Of a stretch of 64,000 nucleotides of DNA, positions 56,114-64,000 are shown piece after piece. Under the pieces are notes generated by a model, which was not told the origin of the DNA, did no database searches, and saw only the letters and a program-made list of their open reading frames with translations. Made by a program: the position numbers and the translations under genes. The first letter of the stretch is position 1; each line of letters opens with the position of its first letter. The stretch comes from Bacteroidales bacterium (GTDB lineage Bacteria > Bacteroidota > Bacteroidia > Bacteroidales > VadinHA17), in contig JAJFVL010000017.1 in assembly GCA_021371855.1 (NCBI GenBank), positions 216,826 to 280,825 of the forward strand, written 5' to 3'.

Positions 56114-56148
56114 GTCACTTTATTTTTCGATTAAAATAATAAAGTGAC
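56114..56148. promoter_or_regulatory. 11-bp palindrome upstream of sigma gene
   Basis: GTCACTTTATT (56114-56124) and AATAAAGTGAC (56138-56148) form a perfect 11-bp inverted repeat with a 13-base spacer. It lies about 30 bp upstream of the -7 box, where an activator or repressor would bind. No T-run follows in either direction, so it is not a typical terminator. Confidence 0.6.
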
Positions 56149-56179
56149 TAAATATATTTTCTTGAAATATTGGACTATT

Positions 56180-56326
56180 AATTCTACTTTGACTGATTGA
56201 AAAATCAACATGCTTTTACCCTTAATCCCTAGAGGGAACATGTTGATTTTTAAGCTTTTCTCCTTTTATGGCCGGGGAAGAAAAAGCTGAAAAATAATAA
56301 CTTCATTAGCCTGTCAAAGTAGAATT
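56180..56326. mobile_element. 147-bp inverted-repeat element (MITE-like or structured ncRNA)
   Basis: AATTCTACTTTGAC (56180-56193) and GTCAAAGTAGAATT (56313-56326) are perfect 14-bp terminal inverted repeats. Between them lie a perfect 13-bp hairpin (56200-56212 with 56239-56251, itself containing CCCTAGAGGG in the loop) and a second, bulged hairpin (56253-56263 with 56276-56288). The whole could fold as a three-way junction. A degenerate half copy occurs at 45470-45516. No ORF lies inside. A short non-autonomous transposon is the simplest reading; the intact fold leaves a structured RNA possible. The bases from 56327 to the MFS stop at 56467 hold nothing else I can support. Confidence 0.7.
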
Positions 56327-56466
56327 TATATCGATTTTAAAACTGTATACAATTTAGTTCTTTAAAATCTTTGTGATCCGGATTTTTAAGCAACTGTTTT
56401 ACAGATGTTTTCTCAAAAAGACAGGCTTTTATTCATGGGCGTTTACAATCATCAACGTTTTACTTT

Positions 56467-57693
56467 TTATACTTTGTCTTTTTTATAAAAGAAAATTAAA
56501 GCAATCAGAATGCAAATAACTGCAAAAATGAAACCAATTGATAAGAATGCCAGCCCGTTAGATAAACCAAATATTGGTTTAAGAATGCCAAGGACATAAG
56601 GAGATGCAGATCCGACTACAAAAGCGAACATCAGCATTATCCCTGTTGCTGTTGACCTGTATGGAATCTCAATTACATCATAAAGAGCTGCAAAAATGTT
56701 TGAATCAAACATTCCCCGACTTAAACCAAAAAAGGCTAAAGCAGAATAAAGAAAAAACAAAGAGTTGCTTTTACCGATAATAATGATAAAAGGAATTCCA
56801 ATCAATAAACCAATCATTTGTACAATGGCCCTTATTCCTACAACTTTTTGCGCCAGTTTATCGGCAATTCTCGCTCCGATCATAACACCAATGAATGCGG
56901 CAACGTTGAGATAAAATGTTGAATCAAAACCTGCACGTGCCAGAGAAAAATTAAACTTTTCATGTAAAAATGTTGGTGTCCAGGTCAGAAAACCAACTCC
57001 TGCAAATTGCATGCCTGCAAAAGCTAATGTTAATAATAAAGCAGTAGGTTTTGTGAAAAATACTTTTAATACTTCTAAAACACTTTTTGGGGGTTCTGAA
57101 GCAACATCTGATTTTTCTATTACTACAGAATCTTTAAGTCTGAAATTGAGAACAATAGCAATTAGTATTCCAAACCCCCCAAAAACGTAAAATGACACCC
57201 GCCAGCCAAATAAATCAGCTACATAACCGGTCAGATAGCCACTGCAAATAACGCCAACATAAAGGGCAGTCTGATGTATTGATAATGCTGTAGACCGGGT
57301 ATTCTGATGATGTTCACAAATCAGCGCATTGGCTGAAGGAGCATAAAACGCCTCTCCCCCTCCCAAAGCAATGCTCCTTAAAAAAATAAGTTGAAGAATT
57401 GTATAACTCAGTCCGGTAGTTAATGTTGCTATGCTCCATACCAATAAACTGATAATGATTACAAATTTTTTATTGAAACGATCCCCTATTATTCCACCAA
57501 AAGGAACCATTAACCCATAAAATAAATTTAAAATTGACGCTATTAATCCCATATCAGCATCTGTCAAACCCAGATCATCGCGGATAGAGGGGAGAACTAC
57601 ATTAAAAATCTGACGATCAGCCTGATTAAAGAAAAAAGCAAACCAAAGAAGCAAAACAAGTTCCCATTTATAAGGGATAGTGAATTTTTTCAT
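56467..57693 (-). CDS. MFS transporter
   Basis: This 408-residue protein has 12 predicted membrane helices. The N-terminal half shows FFFNQADRQIFNVVLPSIRDDLGLTDADMG and the cytoplasmic loop GGIIGDRFNKKFVI (G-x-x-x-D-R-x), the MFS signature. SFYVFGGFGILIA lies in the later helices. It resembles the anion:cation symporter and Spinster-like branch, which carries organic acids and sugar acids, so uptake of a released monosaccharide or sugar acid is likely. The gene lies downstream of the GH42-like gene in the accessory region and upstream of the inverted-repeat element. Confidence 0.9.
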   Translation of the reverse strand: MKKFTIPYKWELVLLLWFAFFFNQADRQIFNVVLPSIRDDLGLTDADMGLIASILNLFYGLMVPFGGIIGDRFNKKFVIIISLLVWSIATLTTGLSYTILQLIFLRSIALGGGEAFYAPSANALICEHHQNTRSTALSIHQTALYVGVICSGYLTGYVADLFGWRVSFYVFGGFGILIAIVLNFRLKDSVVIEKSDVASEPPKSVLEVLKVFFTKPTALLLTLAFAGMQFAGVGFLTWTPTFLHEKFNFSLARAGFDSTFYLNVAAFIGVMIGARIADKLAQKVVGIRAIVQMIGLLIGIPFIIIIGKSNSLFFLYSALAFFGLSRGMFDSNIFAALYDVIEIPYRSTATGIMLMFAFVVGSASPYVLGILKPIFGLSNGLAFLSIGFIFAVICILIALIFFYKKDKV

Positions 57694-57765
57694 TTTTAAA
57701 GATTAGTATTTTTAGTATTTCATGGGAATGTAATTGAAGCTAAAAGATTCTACAATCATTCATCA

Positions 57766-60024
57766 TCAATCACTTATAAGATAAAATGCGGCGCTCTTTT
57801 TTGGCATATCCAGCGGAACCTCGTTCACCTTCACATGTCTGGTGCCTGTTATTTGTTCTTCCAGGGTACATTGCTTTTCCATTTTAAGGATGTCGTGAAT
57901 TTCAACTTTTGGGAATACGCTTATAAATCGATTATCTGCATATACAGTACAGTTAACTGGTGCGTACATGTGACATCCTGCAATTGAAGCTATCTCACGC
58001 AGTCTTCCTGCCTTCAGGGATGGGTATGCGCACAATATACTTTTCCCCCCACTGCTGTTATGTATCATGGCGGTCATTATACTCCCATCCGGATACCTGT
58101 CGAGCACTGTCTGTTCCGGTGCCGGCACAATCCGTATCAGTGGGAAATCATTCACAATATCATACCCTGAATATCCATCAGCAGCCCTTGCCGGACAGGG
58201 CTCAACAGTAAAACCGGTCACCTTATGCACATTGCTCCATGCGAAATCAGGTTTACGTATGCCCGCTGCATAATGCCATATCAAGGTTGATGTTTCAGGA
58301 ATACGCTTTCTGATACGCTCCCATTGTCCTTCACCGAAAAGGAAAGCATTGGCAAAAACGATGAGCTTGTACTGCGACAATGGCAAGTCCTCAAGGTCAC
58401 AGAGTCGGTATGTATCAACCGGGGTACCAGTCAGTTTCAGCTCCGCTTCCAATTCGTTTATAACACCACCGGAATTTCCATTAACAAAGCCATAGCTGTC
58501 GCTCATGACAGTAAAACTCTTGTCATCGACCACATACAATATCTCGCTGACACTTTCCCATTTCTTTTTACGAACAAGTCCGTTGATCCGATACAGTTTT
58601 GATATTTCATTCATAATGGTATCATTGTCGAACCATCCACCCGCCAAATCCATCCACCAGAAGTTTTGGTTACGGTTTGACAGGTTCTTTGCAATTTCGC
58701 GCCACAGTACTGTACGCGTTTCATCCATGTTGTGTGAAATCCAACCATTATTCCGACTGTTAGTATGTGTACGATTATCAAGTTCATCGATCCATATCTT
58801 CTTACGTCCTATTGAAAGACTTGGAGTCTGCTCGCCACCCGGCCACCCTGCTTCGCATCGATAATACCTTTTAGGAGAGGATAAAAAATCGATATAGGGG
58901 GAATTCAGCAACTGATCAATGGCCAGATGCCCTGCATGTGCAATATTTTGTGTGAAGAGATATCCATAAAAAGAACCTACCGGTTTTCCTCCAGTCGTTT
59001 CTTTTGTGATTTTTCCAAAATACTCGATAGCGTCAGCTGTCATCTGCGAAGTGAATATACTGTAATCAGTACAACTCTGATTTTGCTTTCCGGCACGGAA
59101 AAATGCTTCCAATGTAGTATTTTCCGATTTCATTTTATAAGGAGATGGCACCCCAAAATTATCAAACGAAAGGTCCGGTTCTCCCCATACTTTGCGCAGC
59201 TTTTCAAGAGAGCCGTATCGCCTGATACACCAATCGTAAAAAACACGACGGTGGTTGATACCGAAATCACCCTTCAGTTCTGTCTTCCTATCCCATGTTC
59301 CCCAAAGAGTTGACTCACCACAGGCTCCAAATGCAATATGATAAGCTATTATCCGCTTGGCATATGGGCCGGTTTCAAGGTGTTTTAGCAGCCGCACAAG
59401 GGCTTCTCCAGCATCCTTCTTCCATTTTTGTGAAGTAAAGCTTTGAAGCCCGACCCGTCCTTCGTCATCAGCGGTGTTTTCCGACCAACCATCTGTGGTA
59501 AACCACTTTGACATCTTATTCGATAAACGTGCAATTCCTTCTTTATCGCGTGGCCCGTTGAAACAGACAAACAATTCTTCCGGGTTTTCATTCGCCCATT
59601 CTATAGGCACATTCAGTTTTATTCGCGGCACATAGAAGCGATCAGGTTGTCCTTTCAGAAGTGAATCGAGTGTCATGTCAACAGCCCTGTAATCATACTT
59701 ATCAACCCCAATCCAGCCGTTGTGTAATATACCGGTATAAATTTTCACTCCGACGCGTTCAAATGCATCATTTGTTTTTATCGTCTGGCTGAAATTCCTG
59801 TCATAAAAAAGTGGCTTCCCTGTTGTATCAAGCCGTGTTGGATCCTGTGTAAAACCAATCCGAGACCAAAACATAGGCTCAGATGCGATTATTTTTAGCA
59901 GATCAGATGAAGAACCATATTTAGTTTTTTGTCCAACTGACAGATTACATGAGCTGATCAACAACAACACCGAAACACCTAAAAGGAAACAGATTCTTTT
60001 AATTATTCCCAAAGAATTGTTCAT
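57766..60024 (-). CDS. GH42-like clan GH-A glycosidase lipoprotein
   Basis: The ATG at 60024 precedes a signal with lipobox LLISSCNLS, giving about 752 residues. A TIM-barrel domain (about 30-480) has the candidate acid/base Glu in HIAFGACGESTLWG and the candidate nucleophile Glu in IWIDELDNRTH. A trimerisation-type alpha/beta domain follows (about 495-620, ILYVVDDKSFTVMSD, YKLIVFANAFLF), then a small beta domain. This layout is that of GH42 and the related GH164 beta-mannosidases; the family cannot be fixed by eye. It is probably on the cell surface or in the periplasm. It sits 72 bp upstream of the MFS gene. Confidence 0.72.
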   Translation of the reverse strand: MNNSLGIIKRICFLLGVSVLLLISSCNLSVGQKTKYGSSSDLLKIIASEPMFWSRIGFTQDPTRLDTTGKPLFYDRNFSQTIKTNDAFERVGVKIYTGILHNGWIGVDKYDYRAVDMTLDSLLKGQPDRFYVPRIKLNVPIEWANENPEELFVCFNGPRDKEGIARLSNKMSKWFTTDGWSENTADDEGRVGLQSFTSQKWKKDAGEALVRLLKHLETGPYAKRIIAYHIAFGACGESTLWGTWDRKTELKGDFGINHRRVFYDWCIRRYGSLEKLRKVWGEPDLSFDNFGVPSPYKMKSENTTLEAFFRAGKQNQSCTDYSIFTSQMTADAIEYFGKITKETTGGKPVGSFYGYLFTQNIAHAGHLAIDQLLNSPYIDFLSSPKRYYRCEAGWPGGEQTPSLSIGRKKIWIDELDNRTHTNSRNNGWISHNMDETRTVLWREIAKNLSNRNQNFWWMDLAGGWFDNDTIMNEISKLYRINGLVRKKKWESVSEILYVVDDKSFTVMSDSYGFVNGNSGGVINELEAELKLTGTPVDTYRLCDLEDLPLSQYKLIVFANAFLFGEGQWERIRKRIPETSTLIWHYAAGIRKPDFAWSNVHKVTGFTVEPCPARAADGYSGYDIVNDFPLIRIVPAPEQTVLDRYPDGSIMTAMIHNSSGGKSILCAYPSLKAGRLREIASIAGCHMYAPVNCTVYADNRFISVFPKVEIHDILKMEKQCTLEEQITGTRHVKVNEVPLDMPKKSAAFYLISD

Positions 60025-60254
60025 ACTTGTTTGTATAATTCTTGAATAAAAACAGATTGTTTGTTTCATACTCTTAAAACTTTTAACTAACAGAATATAA
60101 ATTACTTAAAAATTTGAGAACGTATGAAACCGCCTGTTCCTCTCGCCCTCCAATAAATTTTAATCAGTCTTTCTTGTGAAGATAAGTGATGAAAATTCAT
60201 GTTCGTTTCATAAAATATTTTTAAGGTTCATATTAAAATTGAAACCCTAATTTA

Positions 60255-61277
60255 TTAGTGTTGTACCGGATGCTTTTCCTCATAAATTTTTTTTGCATTT
60301 CCCGTCAGTTCTGTACCTTTTAAAATACGTTCGCGATACTCTTCAATGATAGGTTTCCAGAATGTTTGGAAAAAGCCAAGCAATCTTTTCTCGTTAATAT
60401 TTTTTTCGCAAAACTGAACTGTATTAAGAATGCTTTTCTCATTATTTTCATGGTAACTACCTGTTGGAATTTGATCGTAACCGTTTCGCTCAAGATCGAG
60501 ATAGGCTTTTACATAAGTCTTTGTTTCGTCGAAGTCTTCTCCATAATACCAATTACTCTGAACAACCGATTTGGGCATCTTCTGTAAAAAAAGATCAGGA
60601 TGATGCCAATAATAATCTGACCAGACCCAAGGTCGTGAGCCGTTCTTAAAAACTTCACCAATTAAAAAATAAAAATCTCCCCACCAAAGGTCATTTTGTC
60701 TTACAATGATATGATCAAAATTCACTGACAATTGATTTTCTGCAGTCTCTTCATCCATACCCAAATGAAAGAACCGGGGATTATTGAAAATGCCAGTAAC
60801 TTCTTTAATCAGATCCTTGCAAACAGTATAATATATGTCGGTCGATACCATGTGGGAATAAGTCCCTAACCAGGCATCATGTCCTGTCGAAAAATTCAGC
60901 AGTGGTATTGGTTCCATCCCCAAATTTCTGATTTTCTCAAGTTCTTCACGAAGCCTTGCAGGAGACCATGCATTTTTTACGGCTATCTCCGGGTGACTGT
61001 CATACCTGATGGCATCACCCAGATCTATAACAACCATATTCATCCCTTCTTTAGCCATTTTTACCAGAATATCACTCCATAGTTGTTCGACTGGTTCAAA
61101 TTCAGTACGAATCCCTCCAAAACTTTTGATACCCAAAGCAAAATTAAAAGAAAGGTGAAGAAGACCTGCCCATATTTTGTCCGAAGGCCCTTTCTGCTGT
61201 GGTAATAAAACAGTGTTATAACTTTTATCAATTTCTTCTGCAGATATTTGCTTAATAAAATTTCCCCGGTCTATCAT
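60255..61277 (-). CDS. GH20-like TIM-barrel glycosidase-like protein
   Basis: This 340-residue protein has a TIM-barrel look. ARLREELEKIRNLGMEPIPLLNFSTGHDAWLG lies near the centre, then a GH20-like FFHLGMDEETAEN with the Asp-Glu pair (about residues 170-180), WVWSDYYWHHPD and FFQTFWKPIIEE. The start reads MIDRGNFIKQI, close to a Tat motif (RRxFIK) but with Gly for the second Arg and no hydrophobic stretch, so it is predicted cytoplasmic. It is shorter than typical GH20 enzymes. Function is uncertain; a related domain of unknown specificity is likely. Confidence 0.55.
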   Translation of the reverse strand: MIDRGNFIKQISAEEIDKSYNTVLLPQQKGPSDKIWAGLLHLSFNFALGIKSFGGIRTEFEPVEQLWSDILVKMAKEGMNMVVIDLGDAIRYDSHPEIAVKNAWSPARLREELEKIRNLGMEPIPLLNFSTGHDAWLGTYSHMVSTDIYYTVCKDLIKEVTGIFNNPRFFHLGMDEETAENQLSVNFDHIIVRQNDLWWGDFYFLIGEVFKNGSRPWVWSDYYWHHPDLFLQKMPKSVVQSNWYYGEDFDETKTYVKAYLDLERNGYDQIPTGSYHENNEKSILNTVQFCEKNINEKRLLGFFQTFWKPIIEEYRERILKGTELTGNAKKIYEEKHPVQH

Positions 61278-61374
61278 TATAAAATATTTAATAAGAATTT
61301 AGTTTAAAAACTATCTGGTTATCATATAACAAAAAGAGATAACTGGTATCTGTAACCGATTTATATATAAGTAA

Positions 61375-63306
61375 TCAATATTTAAAGAGATTTTCAGGTT
61401 GGGCAACCAAGACATCAACTGCAGGATCTTCGTACCATGGTTCTGACTGAAGCCACAATGGAGCAACACTCCTTACCCAATCTTTAAAATAGGCTTTATC
61501 CCCGTTTTTTACCTTAATTATTTTCATATCCCGGGCTATCCTGACCATTTCCCCAAAACGTTGTATGTGTTCATCAAGGCCAACTGATAGTTTATTGTTG
61601 ACTGTATTCCGCTGGTCCAGATCGGACCAAAGGACACAGAATTTTTCAACCTCGACACGTCTCAAGCGAACAGAGTCGTTTGCTACTGCAGCCTGAGCAG
61701 TTTTAAACATTTTAAGAGCTTTATCGGCATATTCAGATGTAACCAGTTCCGGATTAGGTCCCTCACACATCTGATGAATCGGACGTGAGTCTATCTCATG
61801 ATGCATAAAGTTGAAATAATCACGGATTGCCGGTGCCGCTGGTCCATAATATGCTGTCATGAATTCATCAATAAGGGCTTCCACATCAGCCTTTGGATCC
61901 CAGAACAGTTTGCCCTGGACAAAAATAAATAAGTCACTGAAATTTGTGGGAACCACACAATCAATGACACCACGAATTCCAACTGATGAATAAAAATTCA
62001 TTTTGCTTACCATGGCATAAAAGCTGCCGAATGGCTCATACCATGTATTATAGCCACGTGGATAATCGAATATATACATATTATCCGGACATTTAGAGAG
62101 CCATCCCTTTAGTTCTTCAAGAGCTATCTTATTTTCCGGACAATCAAGACCATGACTTTGACACATAGTCTGCGGAGGATATGGACAATACATCACCATA
62201 ACATTCGGTTCAGGTAATATTTTCTTAGGAGGACGTGATGTTGCCTCCGTATAAGCCAGTGTGAGTATCTTCTTCCCGGGATAATTTTTTGCGACTACCC
62301 TGGCATTGTAGTTGACATATCGTAATAAGCGGTCTGTCATATTGTTTCCCCGTTCAGCATCAAGTGCTTTGCATGAATTACACTGGCACCAGCAGTCCGA
62401 TCGGCCATCGCCCTGGGTTACTACAAAAAAGGAACGTTCTTTTTGTTTTTCAATGAGCAAAAGCAAACGTTTGGAACTTTCTTCCCGCATGTTTTCATTT
62501 GATAAGCACAGATGCCCCGGAGGTCCATCACCAGGTTTATATCGTTGTCCATTCTTTTGCAGGGCAAAGTATTCCGGATGCTCTTTGCCATATTTGCGGT
62601 ATGGCATCATGAAGCTGGCTGAATGAACCCAGTTCCTCTCTTCAGGTGCTCCAAGATCACCCGAGTAACCCATATCATCATAAGGCGTATATCCAAGTTT
62701 GACACTTGGTCTGAGGCCATGGAAATAAACATCGAGTTTGAAAATCGCCCTCATATCATAATATGGCTTCTTGCTGTTTGTTATCTCTGGTATTTTTAAG
62801 CTGGAAATATGAGGTACTATTTCACAATCCTGCGAATAATACTTTACCCCTAACTTACTTAATAGATCGTATGCACCATATAAGGTTCCCAGATCACGCC
62901 ATCCACATACCGCTCCGTTTTTACGATTTATTTTTATTACATAACCATCGTTGGCAACAGAATCGATCTCCTCCTGAGAAATAAGTCCCGACAAGATTGC
63001 TAATTTTCCGATCGCGATCACTCCTTCGGGAACCGTTGCATTGTTAATATTAATGAGAGAAAGATGTTTGCCGGTAATCTTAAATAAATAGTTAACAATC
63101 TCCTGAGCGGCAAGTTGTTCCCGTTCAGAAGCCTGATGTACAATTGCCACAGCGGTCAATTCTTTATCTCCCAGTCTGACATCTCCCTTTTTTTGTGTAA
63201 ACATCTTACCACTTTCTGGTTGGGAGGTGCATGAAGTCAAAAAGATCATTATAAAAGTAATTAGTCCGAAAAGAACTGTTTTTGTTTTATTAATATTTGA
63301 TCTCAT
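61375..63306 (-). CDS. DUF4838 lipoprotein with GH67-N-like domain
   Basis: The ATG at 63306 gives 643 residues with lipobox IFLTSCTSQ. A GH67 N-terminal-like domain (about 45-150) has SEREQLAAQEIVNYLFKITGK and DLGTLYGAYDLLSKLGVKYY. The DUF4838 domain (about 170-480) has MPYRKYGKEHPEYFALQKNG, HLCLSNENM, WCQCNSCKALDAERG and FDYPRGYNTWYEPFG. DUF4838 is common in Bacteroidota glycan loci and related in fold to alpha-glucuronidases, but no activity is established that I know of. The Cys/Trp-rich WCQCNSC segment is characteristic. It lies between two sugar-processing genes. Confidence 0.85.
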   Translation of the reverse strand: MRSNINKTKTVLFGLITFIMIFLTSCTSQPESGKMFTQKKGDVRLGDKELTAVAIVHQASEREQLAAQEIVNYLFKITGKHLSLININNATVPEGVIAIGKLAILSGLISQEEIDSVANDGYVIKINRKNGAVCGWRDLGTLYGAYDLLSKLGVKYYSQDCEIVPHISSLKIPEITNSKKPYYDMRAIFKLDVYFHGLRPSVKLGYTPYDDMGYSGDLGAPEERNWVHSASFMMPYRKYGKEHPEYFALQKNGQRYKPGDGPPGHLCLSNENMREESSKRLLLLIEKQKERSFFVVTQGDGRSDCWCQCNSCKALDAERGNNMTDRLLRYVNYNARVVAKNYPGKKILTLAYTEATSRPPKKILPEPNVMVMYCPYPPQTMCQSHGLDCPENKIALEELKGWLSKCPDNMYIFDYPRGYNTWYEPFGSFYAMVSKMNFYSSVGIRGVIDCVVPTNFSDLFIFVQGKLFWDPKADVEALIDEFMTAYYGPAAPAIRDYFNFMHHEIDSRPIHQMCEGPNPELVTSEYADKALKMFKTAQAAVANDSVRLRRVEVEKFCVLWSDLDQRNTVNNKLSVGLDEHIQRFGEMVRIARDMKIIKVKNGDKAYFKDWVRSVAPLWLQSEPWYEDPAVDVLVAQPENLFKY

Positions 63307-63362
63307 AATTTTTGGTTTATATTCAAAATAAGTTCGCCATATTCTTATGCAACTGGTCCCCG

Positions 63363-63387
63363 GGATGTCTGTAAAAGCCAGACATCC
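63363..63387. repeat. Hairpin between oxidoreductase and DUF4838 genes
   Basis: GGATGTCTG (63363-63371) and CAGACATCC (63379-63387) form a perfect 9-bp stem with a 7-base loop in the 114-bp gap. No T-run follows on the minus strand, so it may stabilise or process the transcript rather than stop it. Confidence 0.45.
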
Positions 63388-63420
63388 TTTAGAACCACTG
63401 ATATTATAAATCATTACTTG

Positions 63421-64000
63421 TTATAAATAGACAACTTTGCCCGTTGAAATACTTTCATAACAGGCATTGACAAATTCAATTGTCTTCCGGTGCCATTTCA
63501 GGTTTATCTTTGGAGTCTTTTTATTGCGGATACAATCTACAAACTCATCCATGAGGCCTATCCATTCATCAAAATATGTGTATTGAACTGTATAGCGATC
63601 ATTCGGTACTCCATTATGGTAGACGTTCGGACCAAAACAATCAACCAGCATAACTCCATCCTCCCCACTGACAGTTACGTTCACCTCCATACGCTTGGGA
63701 TAAATCTCCCAGCCCGGACCGGGAACCGCCAGCCGCTCTTCCAGACGCGACCATGACGGGTCAAACAAAAAACTAACCCCATTTTTCATCTTACCGTTTA
63801 CAAGAAGAGTGTCTTCCACTTCAATATCCGTTCTGAGATTTGGCCCTGCTTCAGCATAGACATAATCAAAGTCGCTGCCGGTCATCCAGCGGATCAGATC
63901 AAACACATGTGGATGGTCACATAGAGCCCCTCCTCTGAAACGACTGTCTCCCGGACTAAGCGGAACACGTTTCCCGTAACTCTCTTCAGGAACACCCTGC
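63421..64000 (-). CDS. Gfo/Idh/MocA-family oxidoreductase, N-terminus outside window
   Basis: The frame is open to the last base of the window; only the C-terminal 192 or so residues are seen. DSRFRGGALCDHPHVFDLI carries the conserved D-x3-H of the family's substrate-binding domain. It continues with VEDTLLVNGKMKNG, EVNVTVSGEDGVMLVD and the hallmark tail WIGLMDEFVDCIRNKKTP. The NAD-binding half and any signal peptide lie beyond 64000. It heads the minus-strand accessory region as seen here. Together with the gene at 39469 and the remnant at 45510 it makes three members of this family at one locus. Confidence 0.9.
   Translation of the reverse strand, partial: QGVPEESYGKRVPLSPGDSRFRGGALCDHPHVFDLIRWMTGSDFDYVYAEAGPNLRTDIEVEDTLLVNGKMKNGVSFLFDPSWSRLEERLAVPGPGWEIYPKRMEVNVTVSGEDGVMLVDCFGPNVYHNGVPNDRYTVQYTYFDEWIGLMDEFVDCIRNKKTPKINLKWHRKTIEFVNACYESISTGKVVYL

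Overview
The window is chromosomal DNA of a Bacteroidota bacterium, most likely a Bacteroidales/Marinilabiliales-type organism. The evidence is a SusC/SusD pair with ECF sigma and FecR regulators, DUF4270 and DUF4907 proteins, a Porin_10-type porin, a glycine-lipid GlsA/GlsB pair, TAnnTTTG -7 boxes, and few strong Shine-Dalgarno sites. I see no rRNA, tRNA, CRISPR array or transposase gene.

Layout. Bases 1-5726 hold a LytS/LytTR two-component system, an outer-membrane barrel gene with a DUF4270 lipoprotein gene (minus strand), and a divergent Kelch-propeller lipoprotein/DUF4907 operon. I read these as one candidate cell-surface cassette. Bases 5961-12972 hold cysE, a NamZ-like muramidase, a LolC/E-type permease, an MltF-like lytic transglycosylase and a porin. 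Bases 13090-28419 hold a 13-gene dcw cluster on the minus strand: mraZ-rsmH-ftsL-ftsI-murE-mraY-murD-ftsW-murG-murC-ftsQ-ftsA-ftsZ, without murF or ddl. A three-box, 10-bp-phased MraZ operator lies upstream of mraZ. Bases 28714-39312 are housekeeping: glsA, glsB, purF-like, a SPOR protein, YebC, miaB, two tandem barrel-less TonB-plug proteins, aspS and tadA.

Bases 39469-64000 are an accessory glycan/sugar-derivative utilisation region almost entirely on the minus strand. In transcription order it holds a Gfo/Idh/MocA oxidoreductase (cut by the window end), a DUF4838 lipoprotein, a GH20-like protein, a GH42-like lipoprotein and an MFS transporter. After a 147-bp structured inverted-repeat element come an ECF sigma factor, FecR, SusC and SusD, and a Tat-exported DegT aminotransferase. 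Then follow two amidohydrolases (one Tat-exported), a decayed Gfo/Idh/MocA fragment, an acetyl-xylan-esterase-like protein, a SASA esterase, a CBM9-like protein and a second, Tat-exported Gfo/Idh/MocA oxidoreductase.

How it may work together: sigma/FecR would sense substrate through the STN domain of SusC, and SusCD would import the glycan. Surface or periplasmic esterases and glycosidases would trim it. The Tat-exported NAD-, PLP- and metal-dependent enzymes suggest oxidation and transamination of a sugar in the periplasm before uptake by the MFS carrier. That last idea is inference and is the most interesting possibility here.
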